Assembly (NCBI GenBank): GCA_030867875.1
Contig: JAOWCC010001590.1
Location: 248,001-312,000 of the forward strand
From: Actinernus sp. WN-2022
Taxonomy: Eukaryota; Cnidaria; Anthozoa; Actiniaria; Actinernidae
Reading direction: 5' to 3'
Length of the DNA: 64,000 nucleotides
Part shown: piece after piece, positions 11,456 to 23,678 of the stretch
Numbering within the stretch: position 1 is the first letter of the stretch
Layout of the letters: every line of letters starts with the position of its first letter
Made by a program: the position numbers and the translations under genes
Notes under the pieces: generated by a model
What the model was told of the DNA's origin: nothing
The model's database searches: none
What the model saw: only the letters and a program-made list of their open reading frames with translations

Positions 11456-12169
11456 CAAAGTGCAATTATGGGTACCGGTTATGGGCATTATGGGTACCGG
11501 TAGGAGTAAGTTCATTAAAATGCAACTACAGCCGATATCCGCGCGCGTTTCCAAATCATCATAGCGAAGACTTGTGTAGTTGATTTAAAGTTCAAGCATT
11601 TATCTAGAATACAACACTTACTTGGAACAGGCAGGAAAGCTTAAAGTAAAGTAAAAGCACTCTCTATTTACTGTTTGGTCACATGTTTTTCCTGATTTTA
11701 TGAATTAATGTTTACGTTAGCAGAATTTCATCTGCGAAGAAACTGTTTCGCGCAAAATTGAAGAGATTAAAATAGCTTAAAGGTTTACACAATTTATAAA
11801 TTTATTGAGAACAAATCGTAATGCATTTAATTATTTTGATTAAGAAACGGTAGAAATCAACGTAACCCATATCATTGACATATTACTAAACGATTAAAAA
11901 ATGATCTAATAAACACTTAGTTATTCCTCTTGAAATTCTCTTATCCAGTTCAAGAGAAAATGTTTCTCTTGTCCAGTTTTATTCAAGGTTCGGCGGGATC
12001 CTGTTTTTATGGTATTATTTTTTAGTGAATGCTTTTAGGAAAGGCATGTTCGATAATAGTAGTATATCATGCATGGAATTAGCCGTTTTTTTGAGGCGCT
12101 ATGCTAATTTTTGAGGCACGCTCATTAATTCGGATGACGTCACAGTCATATTGTCTAGGGCTCATGACT

Positions 12170-12390
12170 AAAATGCGGCGTACGCCGCATTTTGGGTGTG
12201 TCTATTCATTGAATTAATTAAGGAATATTGCGGCGTATGTATAAATTAAAGTTGCGCGCTAATTGAAGTGGTGCGCTATGTAAATTTTTTTGCGGCGTAC
12301 CTGATCAGAATTGCGGCGTATGCATAAATTAAAGTTGCGCTCTCGTTGAAGTGGTGGGCTCATGAATAAAATGCGGCGTACTTGATCAAT
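12170..12390. repeat. GCGGCGTA motif cluster with a 24-bp perfect palindrome
   Basis: A perfect palindrome at 12170-12193 (AAAATGCGGCGT followed by its complement) opens a cluster in which TGCGGCGTA recurs at least four more times. The pieces near 12226 and 12310 form a direct repeat of about 84 bp sharing TAAATTAAAGTTGCGC. No coding potential was recognised. Confidence 0.7.
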
Positions 12391-12837
12391 AAAATTATTA
12401 TTTCTGCGAATGAGGTCATCGATCTATTCGGGCATGTTTGGGTAAAGCCTATTGTTTGGGATCGTCTGTAAAACCAGGAGCGATCGGCCCCGAATACATT
12501 CGAAGTTGAATGAAAAAAGTAATACATATCTCGCAATATCTAATAGTACTATCTTGGTTTTCGACATCACTGTTATTGTCACTCTCCTGAGAATCGTTCT
12601 CATTTTGACTCTCTTCTTGCTCACTGCTGCTAGTTTCAGGCTCCTTTTGCTGGAATGTTTTTTTTTTCTTTTTCGATAAGATCGCACAAAACCTTTTTGT
12701 TGTGAATTAGACGTTTGTTGATTCCTAGCTCAGCAAGACCCTCTAGAAATGTATTGAGAGCGCGAGGTCTCAGCATATCCTTGTTATAGGGAAGTAAAAC
12801 ATATTCTACCAGGGCCGCTATATTCGTCACCGGAATT

Positions 12838-12935
12838 CTACGCTCCTCCTCCTTGCTCCTCCTCCCTCCTCCCTCCTCCTCCTCCTCCCTTCTCCTCCCT
12901 CCTCCCTCCTCCTCCTCCTCCTCCCTCCTCCCTGA
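12838..12935. repeat. CTC/CCT polypyrimidine tract
   Basis: About 95 bp consist almost entirely of CTC and CCCTCC units, interrupted by a single G near the left end. It is a long polypurine/polypyrimidine stretch of the kind able to form triplex DNA. Arg/Glu/Gly-rich frames across it are low-complexity artefacts. Confidence 0.9.
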
Positions 12936-13600
12936 GCCTTTGTCTCAGCTCTATCCAATAATTTCTTTATTTCAGAGCTAGAGGTTTGGCTTTGGTTAGA
13001 AAAACGCCATTTTCGGGTATTTCTAAAATCAAAATACGTCAAAATTCCATTGGTTAAACTTAATCTACAGGAAGAGAACGTTGAATTGCCGTGTAGTGTA
13101 TCGAAATCCATTAAAAGCTCGAGAAATGGTGCCACTTTGAAATTTAGTTACACAATTAAGGCACGTTAACACAAAAAGAGCCTTAGACACGGAGACTGGT
13201 TTTGTGTTAACATGCTACATCGTGTGTGCTTTTTCGCTGTAAGAGGTAATAACGCACTTTTCAGTGTGTTTTTTAAGAGTAAATGACAGTCTCTGACTTT
13301 TGTGGCCTATCGGTTCCATAATGCCTTTGTCTCAGCTCTATCCCATAATTTCTTTATTTCAGAGCTAGAGGTTTGGGTTTGGTTAGAAAAACGCCATTTT
13401 CGGATATTTCTAATCAAAATACGTCAAAATTCCATTAGTTAAACTTAATCTACAGGGAGAGAACGTTGTATTGCCGTGTAGTGCATCGAAATGCGTTAAA
13501 AGCTCGAGAAATGGCGCCACTTTGAAATTTAGGTTACACAAGTTGAGGCACGTTAACACAAAAAGAGCCTCAGACATGAAGACTCCTTTTGTGTTAACAT
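12933..13600. repeat. ~280-bp direct repeat, two copies
   Basis: Copies at about 12933-13213 and 13321-13605 share GCCTTTGTCTCAGCTCTATCC, GAACGTTG and CGTTAACACAAAAAGAGCCT, with small indels. Each ends in a hairpin made of GTTAACACAAAA and TTTTGTGTTAAC. They lie just upstream of the Penelope-like remnant and may be its terminal repeats. Confidence 0.75.
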
Positions 13601-13612
13601 GCTACATATATA

Positions 13613-13894
13613 TAACAGTACGTGGGCAAGAGCGAGACGGATCTCAACATCCGTCTAAACAATCACAGAAGTCATATAAAAAACATGGTCAAGTCATGCG
13701 AGTTAGCGGAACACTTTATAGAGATGCCGGGCCATAATTTTGATAAAGACATTAAAATTATGATAATCGAGCAGCTTAAGAAAACTAACGTGGATGTCGA
13801 CAGAAAAAAGGTCAACCTGAGAAACAGAGAAATCTTTTGGATGCTAAAATTAAAGTCTTGCCAGCCTTTCGGTCTTAATAAAAGGTTAGGCTGA
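13613..13894 (+). pseudogene. GIY-YIG endonuclease remnant
   Basis: The frame reads YVGKSETDLNIRLNNH, matching the YVG half of a GIY-YIG domain plus the downstream Arg and His region. It then reads HFIEMPGHNFDKDI and ends REIFWMLKLKSCQPFGLNKR, a C-terminus typical of Penelope-like ORFs. The N-terminal GIY half and the reverse transcriptase are absent. The frame is open to a TGA at 13892-13894. Confidence 0.75.
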
Positions 13895-14100
13895 GATCAC
13901 TGGAACCCTTTTATTAATGTACATTATATATAATTACTGTAGCTTTGCTACAATGTTGTTTCTAGTGCCCTCATCCGACCTCAATCATTAATCTTAATTG
14001 ATTGTAATGTGATTGTGATACGTCACAACTTAACTTCATTACCTGTAAACCTTGAAGAAAGCTTGACACCGAAACGTCGGGATTAAAATCGAGTTTAAAT
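13613..14100 (+). mobile_element. Penelope-like element 3' portion
   Basis: A 5'-truncated copy consists of a GIY-YIG endonuclease coding end followed by a ~200-bp 3' region that includes ACACCGAAACGTCGGG, a phrase I associate with 3' ends of such elements. The preceding direct repeat may belong to the same element. It is inserted antisense in the intron between W and F of triad 12. Confidence 0.7.
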
Positions 14101-15184
14101 TCCTTAGTTGCTTCACCTTATTCCCTTTTGTTCTCCATTATTTTAGCTGTCAAATTTGACAAGAATACAAAAGGCATATGCAGTGCAATGTTTTTGAAAA
14201 CTGGTATAGCAATACTGAGTCACTTCTCCCATTTTTTTTTAGAAATTGATGAAGTTTATTATTTGCTAAAGCAGTACATTTCTCAACTTAAATTTTCAAC
14301 TTGAATCTCGATCGCGATAACACTGGTAAAAATGCTCGAAAATAAAATGGTTCCTCTCTAAGTTTCAATGAGTAAATGAAGTGCTTGGCAATAATCAAGA
14401 TTTGATTTAATGTGTCGTCAAAACATTAATATTCTTGTTGAGGATGATAACCAAACATTATGCCAACAAGGGATATCGTTTCATTCGTTAAATCCATATA
14501 TTAAAGGAACTCCAAAAAGTTGCAGCGCATGAGCAATTCAGTGTAAAGCATATGTTCAATTGTTTGTTATTGTGGCAAATAAGGTATTTATCATCATTCG
14601 CCATTTTGGCTTTTAACAGAAAGGATCTTGAAGGAAGAACGTTGTGAAATATTGTAAATTAGAAAATACTTAGTTTTGTTTCTTTATACACTCTAAAGGG
14701 TAGCTCGTAGTAATAGCAACAGTCAGCTTTGAAAATGCCAAAATTAATCAATATTATTTTCTGCGGTTGCTGGCTCATAGTGCTGTTGCACCAAAAGTTT
14801 AGTTTCTTGTGAACATGACAATGTATAAATATTCTACTTTCCATGTACAAACTGTTCTCGTCATTACCAGTTAAATCTTCACTATCCTTAGTGCTAGTTG
14901 AGTGAAATATTTTCTTCCAGTCATGTGGTATAGACTTCAGTATACTAAAACAATCTAAGAAATTGCTCAGAATTTGAAAGAAAGCAATGCCACTGCGACC
15001 TTCTTTGCAGTAATATTTCCGTCACATTAACATAACTTCCGTTTAGCTTCTGTAAAGAATAAATATACGGTACTTTATGCCTAATAAAGATGCCTGATTG
15101 GGCAACTAAACATGAAGTGGTTGGAATATTTTTGATTTTGATTTGAGACATTCGGATCAGAGCCTGATTACAGGAGTACAAACA

Positions 15185-15415
15185 ATAGGACTCAAGGTCC
15201 CTTCAAGGTGCTTCCGTAAGTGGACCTACGATTTGACGTTATCATCCAAGAAGACGTGAACGTCTAACAATTTGCAGTTGTTTCACAAAGGCAGCACCTT
15301 CTACTCAGTTATTTTAAGACCCCGATCGAGTGTTGGTCCGGCCGGGGTTTGAACCCGCGACCTCCGCTCAACAGACCGGAGCTTAATCACTGAGCTAATC
15401 GATAGGCGGTTTAGG
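15185..15415 (-). mobile_element. tRNA-derived SINE, minus strand
   Basis: On the minus strand the head has TTAGCTCAGTGATTAAGC (A box) and GCGGGTTCAAACCCCGG (B box), as in a tRNA. A body with AGAAGGTGCTGCCTTTGTG follows. It is a different family from the SINE at 8.4 kb. It ends about 50 bp from the donor of the triad 12 WSC-like exon. Target-site duplications were not resolved. Confidence 0.75.
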
Positions 15416-15464
15416 GTATGAAACTAAGCATCCTGTATTTTTATTACATCATTAAAGGGCCTAC

Positions 15465-15749
15465 CTCTCAATCGATAGACATTGTTAGCCCATGGTCCTC
15501 CCTTGCCGTTCCTCTTACATCTATTGGACTTCCCATATCTCCCATAGGTACGATGTGCTGAGCTGCTCGATGCACACCAACCACCGTGTTGAATTGCAAA
15601 CACGCGCCAGCGTCGCTTTGCGGCTGCTGCAGCACATTTCTCTATAGCGTATCGTCTCCTCCTGTAGCTACCTTTCAAAAGTTTACTACGGCCCTCCAGA
15701 GGATGAATTGCTCGACGACCAGTGTCTTTGTAACATCCAATACCACGAG
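15465..15749 (-). CDS. Triad 12 WSC-like domain exon (array edge copy)
   Basis: This 285-nt phase 1-1 exon shares GCYKDTGRRAI, KRRWRVFAIQHGG and GGPWANNVYRL with the array copies. It differs by WRVF for WKVF and by a diverged 3' end (CGATTGAGAG|GTAGGC instead of CGACTGAGCG|GTAAGA). Similarity to the array stops within this exon's last bases, so the array's left edge lies in coding sequence. Confidence 0.9.
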
Positions 15750-15997
15750 CTACACAAAACATATATTTGAAAGTTCAAAACGCCTTTTCAATAGAAGTGG
15801 TCGTAACAGTGAAGCAATACAGCATTACGTATACGGATCAAGTATGAAATCGTCGTTCCAGTAAAGTATCAAAGCGTTAGTATACCGGTGTTATTAATAG
15901 TTGCGGTTTTCATTTCAATAGTTTTTGTTTTAAATAAGAACTATTTAAGCTTATCAAGTAATGGTGAGAAGGGAATTTATTTATAGAAATCCTTTAC

Positions 15998-16033
15998 CAT
16001 AAAGTCCTGTGGTGATATGCACTCGGCGGCGCG
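15998..16033 (-). CDS. Triad 12 microexon
   Basis: This 36-nt phase 1-1 exon encodes RRRVHITTGLY with acceptor TTCACAG and donor TATG|GTAAAG. The +5 G is kept but the donor differs from the GTAAGT of most units because of a ~15-bp deletion in the adjacent intron. Confidence 0.85.
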
Positions 16034-16562
16034 CTGTGAAGAAAGAAAAACGCCATTAACTCACAATATCCTAATTAATATAAAACCATACTTTATTCTA
16101 ATCGAATAAGACCATTAAGATCTGGCATAACGATTAATACACCAAATTCGTCTTGAATATACGCAGTTTATCAAATCTGTCGAGAAGGATGTCGTAATAA
16201 GGAGGGGAATATTTTGTTATATGCATGACATATATCTAGAAAAATGTACATCAGCTGATCGATATTTTTTTAGAAGACCGCGCGAATATTTGTGGGTGAC
16301 CTAGGTTTCTCGATCGTCCGAGATAGGAACAAAATCAATTCTTCCAACTACTAAGAGCATTAAATATGTATATACTAGATATCGTTCTGTAATGGAAAGC
16401 CAAACAATGCAGTATATCCCTTGACTGGTCAGGTATTGGCATTCCACTGTAAATATACAGAGTCTTTCTTTCAAGAGTTAAGCTGTTCAACCTACTAATT
16501 ACAAAGACCCACACAGTCGTAGAAAGTGCAAGCATTTAAAGTAATCTTTATTTCATTGTTAC

Positions 16563-17802
16563 CTCCTGAACCTGAACCACCAACACAGTTGCCCCACAAC
16601 TTGTCGGCGTCATAGTTGGGTGTAATTGCACACCATGGACGTCTGTGTCTTACTCTTGTGCACCTCGTATAGCGCCTGCCTTTGTAGATGAATGGGAAGA
16701 TACAGCAGTTTCGTTTCGTCGTCTTTCTTCGGCAAGATCCTAAAACGCAAGAACATTATGACTTTATCAATTATCACACACAACTAGCCATTGATACTCA
16801 GGGATGAAGATTTGTACGTCTCTAACGCAGCTACCGTTTAACAGTAACTTCGCTGCATAGGATAGCATATTATGCTCCAATAACTCGAAGCAGGCTCTAT
16901 TATGGGATAATATTAAACGCATCATTCGAAGTTTACTATATGGCAACGGAGCCTTTCAACTTTTCGATTCAAATCAGAATATTCGTATTAAGACGGGATA
17001 CGATGCTCAACATTCGCAAGGAAACATATGCATTGCGACGGCGACCTTCCCTGCATTATTTGCGTCACCTTAATACAACTTCCGTTTCCTTTCCGTAATT
17101 CATAAACGCCGCATTTTATATACGGCGTGATTGCGTCAAGCCATCAGAAGATGTATGATTGAGGACGAATTGGTAGAAAGGTATTTAGGATACAAAAACA
17201 AGCATCCGCTGTTGATTCCAGCATTATTCTTACCGCTCAGTCGATAGACATTGTTAGCCCATGGTCCTCCCTTGCCGTTCCTCTTACATCTATTGGACTT
17301 CCCATATCTCCCATAGGTACGATGTGCTGAGCTGCTCGATGCACACCAACCACCGTGTTGAATTGCAAACACCTTCCAGCGTCGCTTTGCGGCTGCTGCA
17401 GCACATTTCTCTATGGCGTATCGTCTCCTCCTGTAGCTACCTTTCAAAAGTTTACTACGGCCCTCCAGAGGATGAATTGCTCGACGACCAGTGTCTTTGT
17501 AACATCCAATACCACGAGCTACACGAAACATATATTTGAAAGTTCAAAACGCCTTTTCAATAGAAGTGGTCGTAACAGTGAAGCAATACAGCATTACGTA
17601 TACGGATCAAGTATGAAATCGTCGTTACAGTAAAGTATCAAAGCGTTAGTATACCGGTGTTCTTAATAGTTGCGGTTTTCATTTCAATAGTTTTTGTTTT
17701 AAATAAGAACTATTTAAGCTTATCAAGTTATGGTGAGAAGGGAATTTATTTATAGAAAACCTTTACCATAAAGTCCTGTGGTTATATGCACTCGGCGGCG
17801 CG
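16563..17802 (-). CDS. Triad 11 (M 17767-17802, W 17234-17518, F 16563-16739)
   Basis: These three phase 1-1 exons form the 3'-most full array unit. The FN2 exon is the most diverged of the nine, with Arg for Lys before RPWC and Val for Ala after the last Cys. The microexon has a synonymous ATA for ATC and shares the GTAAAG donor and intron deletion with triad 12. The WSC-like exon matches the array consensus with WKVF. Confidence 0.92.
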
Positions 17803-18331
17803 CTGTGAAGAAAGAAAAACGCCATTAACTCACAATATCCTAATTAATATAAAACCATACTTTATTCTAGTCGAATAAGACCATTAAGATCTGGCATAAC
17901 GATTAATACACCAAATTCGTCTTGAATATACGCAGTTTATCAAATCTGTCGAGAAGGATGTCGTAATAAGGAGGGGAATATTTTGTTATATGCATGACAT
18001 ATATCTAGAAAAATGTACATCAGCTGATCGATATTTTTTTAGAAGACCGCGCGAATATTTGTGGTTGACCTAGGTTTCTCGATCGTCCGAGATAGGAACA
18101 AAATCAATTCTTCCAACTACTAAGAGCATTAAATATGTATATACTAGATATCGTTCTGTAATGGAAAGCCAAACAATGCAGCATATCCCTTGACTGGTCA
18201 GGTATTGGCATTCCGCTGTAAATATACAGAGTCTTTCTTTCAAGAGTTAAGCTGTTCAACCTACTAATTACAAAGACCCACACAGTTGTAGAAAGTGCAA
18301 GCATTTAAAGTAATCTTTATTTCATTGTTAC

Positions 18332-19583
18332 CTCCTGAACCTGAACCACCAGCACAGTTGCCCCACAACTTGTCGGCGTCATAGTTGGGTGTAATTGCAC
18401 ACCATGGGCGTTTGTGTCTTACTCTTGTGCACCTCGTATAGCGCCTGCCTTTGTAGATGAATGGGAAGATACAGCAGTTTCGTTTCGTCGTCTTCCTTCG
18501 GCAAGATCCTAAAACGCAAGAACATTATGACTTTATCAATTATCACGCACAACTAGCCATTGATACTCAGGGATGAAGATTTGTACGTCTCTAACGCAGC
18601 TACCGTTTAACAGTAACTTCGCTGCATAGGATAGCATATTATGCTCCAATAACTCGAAGCAGGCTCTATTATGGGATAATATTAAACGCATCATTCGAAG
18701 TTTACTATATGGCAACGGAGCCTTTCAACTTTTCGATTCAAATCAGAATATTCGTATTAAGACGGGATACGATGCTCAACATTCGCAAGGAAACATATGC
18801 ATTGCGACGGCGACCTTCCCTGCATTATTTGCGTCATCTTAATACAACTTCCGTTTCCTTTCCGTAATTCATAAACGCCGCATTTTATATACGGCGTGAT
18901 TGCGTCAAGCCATCAGAAGATGTATGATTGAGGACGAATTGGTAGAAAGGTATTTAGGATACAAAAACAAGCATCCGCTGTTGATTCCAGCATTATTCTT
19001 ACCGCTCAGTCGATAGACATTGTTAGCCCATGGTCCTCCCTTGCCGTTCCTCTTACATCTATTGGACTTCCCATATCTCCCATAGGTACGATGTGCTGAG
19101 CTGCTCGATGCACACCAACCACCGTGTTGAATTGCAAACACCTTCCAGCGTCGCTTTGCGGCTGCTGCAGCACATTTCTCTATGGCGTATCGTCTCCTCC
19201 TGTAGCTACCTTTCAAAAGTTTACTACGGCCCTCCAGAGGATGAATTGCTCGACGACCAGTGTCTTTGTAACATCCAATACCACGAGCTACACGAAACAT
19301 ATATTTGAAAGTTCAAAACGCCTTTTCAATAGAAGTGGTCGTAACAGTGAAGCAATACAGCATTACGTATACGGATCAAGTATGAAATCGTCGTTCCAGT
19401 AAAGTATCAAAGCGTTAGTATACCGGTGTTCTTAATAGTTGCGGTTTTCATTTCAATAGTTTTTGTTTTAAATAAGAACTATTTAAGCTTATCAAGTAAT
19501 GGTGAGAAAGAAATTTATTTATATAAAACCTGTTCTAAAATACTCACCATAAAGTCCTGTGGTGATATGCACTCGGCGGCGCG
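18332..19583 (-). CDS. Triad 10 (M 19548-19583, W 19003-19287, F 18332-18508)
   Basis: The coding sequence matches the array consensus: FN2 CIFPFIYKGRRYTRC and [11 protein letters not shown] followed by AGGSGSG, and a WSC-like exon of 95 codons. The microexon is the only one in the array with a GTGAGT donor. An open frame beginning near the M-W intron is present on the plus strand but is a shadow. Confidence 0.93.
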
Positions 19584-20115
19584 CTGTGAAGAAAGAAAAA
19601 CGCCATTAACTCACAATATCCTAACTAATATAAAACCATACTTTATTCTAATCGAATAAGACCATTAAGATCTGGCATAACGATTAATACACCAAATTCG
19701 TCTTGAATATACGCAGTTTATCAAATCTGTCGAGAAGGATGTCGTAATAAGGAGGGGAATATTTTGTTATATGCATGACATATATCTAGAAAAATGCCGT
19801 ACATCAGCTGATCGATATTTTTTTAGAATACCGCGCGAATATTTGTGGATGACCTAGGTTTCTCGATCGTCCGAGATAGGAACAAAATCAATTCTTCCAA
19901 CTACTAAGAGCATTAAATATGTATATACTAGATATCGTTCTGTAATGGAAAGCCAAACAATGCAGTATATCCCTTGACTGGTCAGGTATTGGCATTCCGC
20001 TGTAAATATACAGAGTCTTTCTTTCAAGAGTTAAGCTGTTCAACCTACTAATTACAAAGACCCACACAGTTGTAGAAAGTGCAAGCATTTAAAGTAATCT
20101 TTATTTCATTGTTAC

Positions 20116-21367
20116 CTCCTGAACCTGAACCACCAGCACAGTTGCCCCACAACTTGTCGGCGTCATAGTTGGGTGTAATTGCACACCATGGGCGTTTGTG
20201 TCTTACTCTTGTGCACCTCGTATAGCGCCTGCCTTTGTAGATGAATGGGAAGATACAGCAGTTTCGTTTCGTCGTCTTCCTTCGGCAAGATCCTAAAACG
20301 CAAGAACATTATGACTTTATCAATTATCACACACAACTAGCCATTGATACTCAGGGATGAAGATTTGTACGTCTCTAACGCAGCTACCGTTTAACAGTAA
20401 CTTCGCTGCATAGGATAGCATATTATGCTCCAATAACTCGAAGCAGGCTCTATTATGGGATAATATTAAACGCATCATTCGAAGTTTACTATATAGCAAC
20501 GGAGCCTTTCAACTTTTCAATTCAAATCAGAATATTCGTATTAAGACGGGATACGATGCTCAACATTCGCAAGGAAACATATGCATTGCGACGGCGACCT
20601 TCCCTGCATTATTTGCGTCACCTTAATACAACTTCCGTTTCCTTTCCGTAATTCATAAACGCCGCATTTTATATACGGCGTGATTGCGTCAAGCCATCAG
20701 AAGATGTATGATTGAGGACGAATTGGTAGAAAGGTATTTAGGATACAAAAACAAGCATCCGCTGTTGATTCCAGCATTATTCTTACCGCTCAGTCGATAG
20801 ACATTGTTAGCCCATGGTCCTCCCTTGCCGTTCCTCTTACATCTATTGGACTTCCCATATCTCCCATAGGTACGATGTGCTGAGCTGCTCGATGCACACC
20901 AACCACCGTGTTGAATTGCAAACACCTTCCAGCGTCGCTTTGCGGCTGCTGCAGCACATTTCTCTATGGCGTATCGTCTCCTCCTGTAGCTACCTTTCAA
21001 AAGTTTACTACGGCCCTCCAGAGGATGAATTGCTCGACGACCAGTGTCTTTGTAACATCCAATACCACGAGCTACACGAAACATATATTTGAAAGTTCAA
21101 AACGCCTTTTCAATAGAAGTGGTCGTAACAGTGAAGCAATACAGCATTACGTATACGGATCAAGTATGAAATCGTCGTTCCAGTAAAGTATCAATGCGTT
21201 AGTATACCGGTGTTCTTAATAGTTGCGGTTTTCATTTCAATAGTTTTTGTTTTAAATAAGAACTATTTAAGCTTATCAAGTAATGGTGAGAAGGGAATTT
21301 ATTTATATAAAACATGTTCTAAAATACTTACCATAAAGTCCTGTGGTGATATGCACTCGGCGGCGCG
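20116..21367 (-). CDS. Triad 9 (M 21332-21367, W 20787-21071, F 20116-20292)
   Basis: The exons are consensus, with donors TATG|GTAAGT (M), GCG|GTAAGA (W) and GAG|GTAACA (F). Private intron changes include CAACTTTTCAATTC near 20.51 kb. It marks the transition from the 1769-bp units to the ~1782-bp units. Confidence 0.93.
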
Positions 21368-21897
21368 CTGTGAAGAAAGAAAAACGCCATTAACTCACAA
21401 TATCCTAATTAATATAAAACCATACTTTATTCTAATCGAATAAGACCATTACGATCTGGCATAACGATTAATACACCAAATTCGTCTTGAATATACGCAG
21501 TTTATCAAATCTGTCGAGAAGGATGTCGTAATAAGGAGGGGAATATTTTGTTATATGCATGACATATATCTAGAAAAATGTACATCAGCTGATCGATATT
21601 TTTTTAGAAGACCGCGCGAAGTATTTGTGGGTGACCTAGTTTTCTCGATCGTCCGAGATAGGAACAAAATCAATTCTTCCAACTACTAAGAGCATTAAAT
21701 ATGTATATACTAGATATCGTTCTGTAATGGAAAGCCAAACAATGCAGTATATCCCTTGACTGGTCAGGTATTGGCATTCCGCTGTAAATATACAGAGTCT
21801 TTCTTTCAAGAGTTAAGCTGTTCAACCTACTAATTACAAAGACCCACACAGTTGTAGAAAGTGCAAGCATTTAAAGTAATCTTTATTTCATTGTTAC

Positions 21898-23149
21898 CTC
21901 CTGAACCTGAACCACCAGCACAGTTGCCCCACAACTTGTCGGCGTCATAGTTGGGTGTAATTGCACACCATGGGCGTTTGTGTCTTACTCTTGTGCACCT
22001 CGTATAGCGCCTGCCTTTGTAGATGAATGGGAAGATACAGCAGTTTCGTTTCGTCGTCTTCCTTCGGCAAGATCCTAAAACGCAAGAACATTATGACTTT
22101 ATCAATTATCACGCACAACTAGCCATTGATACTCAGGGATGAAGATTTGTACGTCTCTAACGCAGCTACCGTTTAACAGTAACTTCGCTGCATAGGATAG
22201 CATATTATGCTCCAATAACTCGAAGCAGGCTCTATTATGGGATAATATTAAACGCATCATTCGAAGTTTACTATATGGCAACGGAGCCTTTCAACTTTTC
22301 GATTCAAATCAGAATATTCGTATTAAGACGGGATACGATGCTCAACATTCGCAAGGAAACATATGCATTGCGACGGCGACCTTCCCTGCATTATTTGCGT
22401 CACCTTAATACAACTTCCGTTTCCTTTCCGTAATTCATAAACGCCGCATTTTATATACGGCGTGATTGCGTCAAGCCATCAGAAGATGTATGATTGAGGA
22501 CGAATTGGCAGAAAGGTATTTAGGATACAAAAACAAGCATCCGCTGTTGATTCCAGCATTATTCTTACCGCTCAGTCGATAGACATTGTTAGCCCATGGT
22601 CCTCCCTTGCCGTTCCTCTTACATCTATTGGACTTCCCATATCTCCCATAGGTACGATGTGCTGAGCTGCTCGATGCACACCAACCACCGTGTTGAATTG
22701 CAAACACCTTCCAGCGTCGCTTTGCGGCTGCTGCAGCACATTTCTCTATGGCGTATCGTCTCCTCCTGTAGCTACCTTTCAAAAGTTTACTACGGCCCTC
22801 CAGAGGATGAATTGCTCGACGACCAGTGTCTTTGTAACATCCAATACCACGAGCTACACGAAACATATATTTGAAAGTTCAAAACGCCTTTTCAATAGAA
22901 GTGGTCGTAACAGTGAAGCAATACAGCATTACGTATACGGATCAAGTATGAAATCGTCGTTCCAGTAAAGTATCAAAGCGTTAGTATACCGGTGTTCTTA
23001 ATAGTTGCGGTTTTCATTTCAATAGTTTTTGTTTTAAATAAGAACTATTTAAGCTTATCAAGTAATGGTGAGAAGGGAATTTATTTATATAAAACCTGTT
23101 CTAAAATACTTACCATAAAGTCCTGTGGTGATATGCACTCGGCGGCGCG
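21898..23149 (-). CDS. Triad 8 (M 23114-23149, W 22569-22853, F 21898-22074)
   Basis: The exons are consensus. Two intron markers, GGCAGAAAGG near 22.51 kb and GAAGTATTTGTGG with CCTAGTTTTC near 21.62-21.65 kb, are shared only with triad 5. Triads 5 and 8 are therefore sister copies separated by three units. Confidence 0.93.
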
Positions 23150-23678
23150 CTGTGAAGAAAGAAAAACGCCATTAACTCACAATATCCTAATTAATATAAA
23201 ACCATACTTTATTCTAATCGAATAAGACCATTAAGATCTGGCATAACGATTAATACACCAAATTCCTCTTGAATATACGCAGTTTATCAAATCTGTCGAG
23301 AAGGATGTCGTAATAAGGAGGGGAATATTTTGTTATATGCATGACATATATCTAGAAAAATGTACATCAGCTGATCGATATTTTTTTAGAAGACCGCGCG
23401 AATATTTGTGGGTGACCTAGGTTTCTCGATCGTCCGAGATAGGAACAAAATCAATTCTTCCAACTACTAAGAGCATTAAATATGTATATACTAGATATCG
23501 TTCTGTAATGGAAAGCCAAACAATGCAGTATATCCCTTGACTGGTCAGGTATTGGCATTCCGCTGTAAATATACAGAGTCTTTCTTTCAAGAGTTAAGCT
23601 GTTCAACCTACTAATTACAAAGACCCACACAGTTGTAGAAAGTGCAAGCATTTAAAGTAATCTTTATTTCATTGTTAC

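Noticed and set aside
12827..13135. Arg/Glu/Gly-rich frame
   Set aside because: It is a translation of the CTC polypyrimidine tract on the opposite strand, so it is low-complexity.
14050..14090. Hammerhead ribozyme in the Penelope-like 3' region
   Set aside because: The GAAAC box is present, but the CUGANGA core is not matched (CTTGAAGA instead), and I could not draw the three stems.
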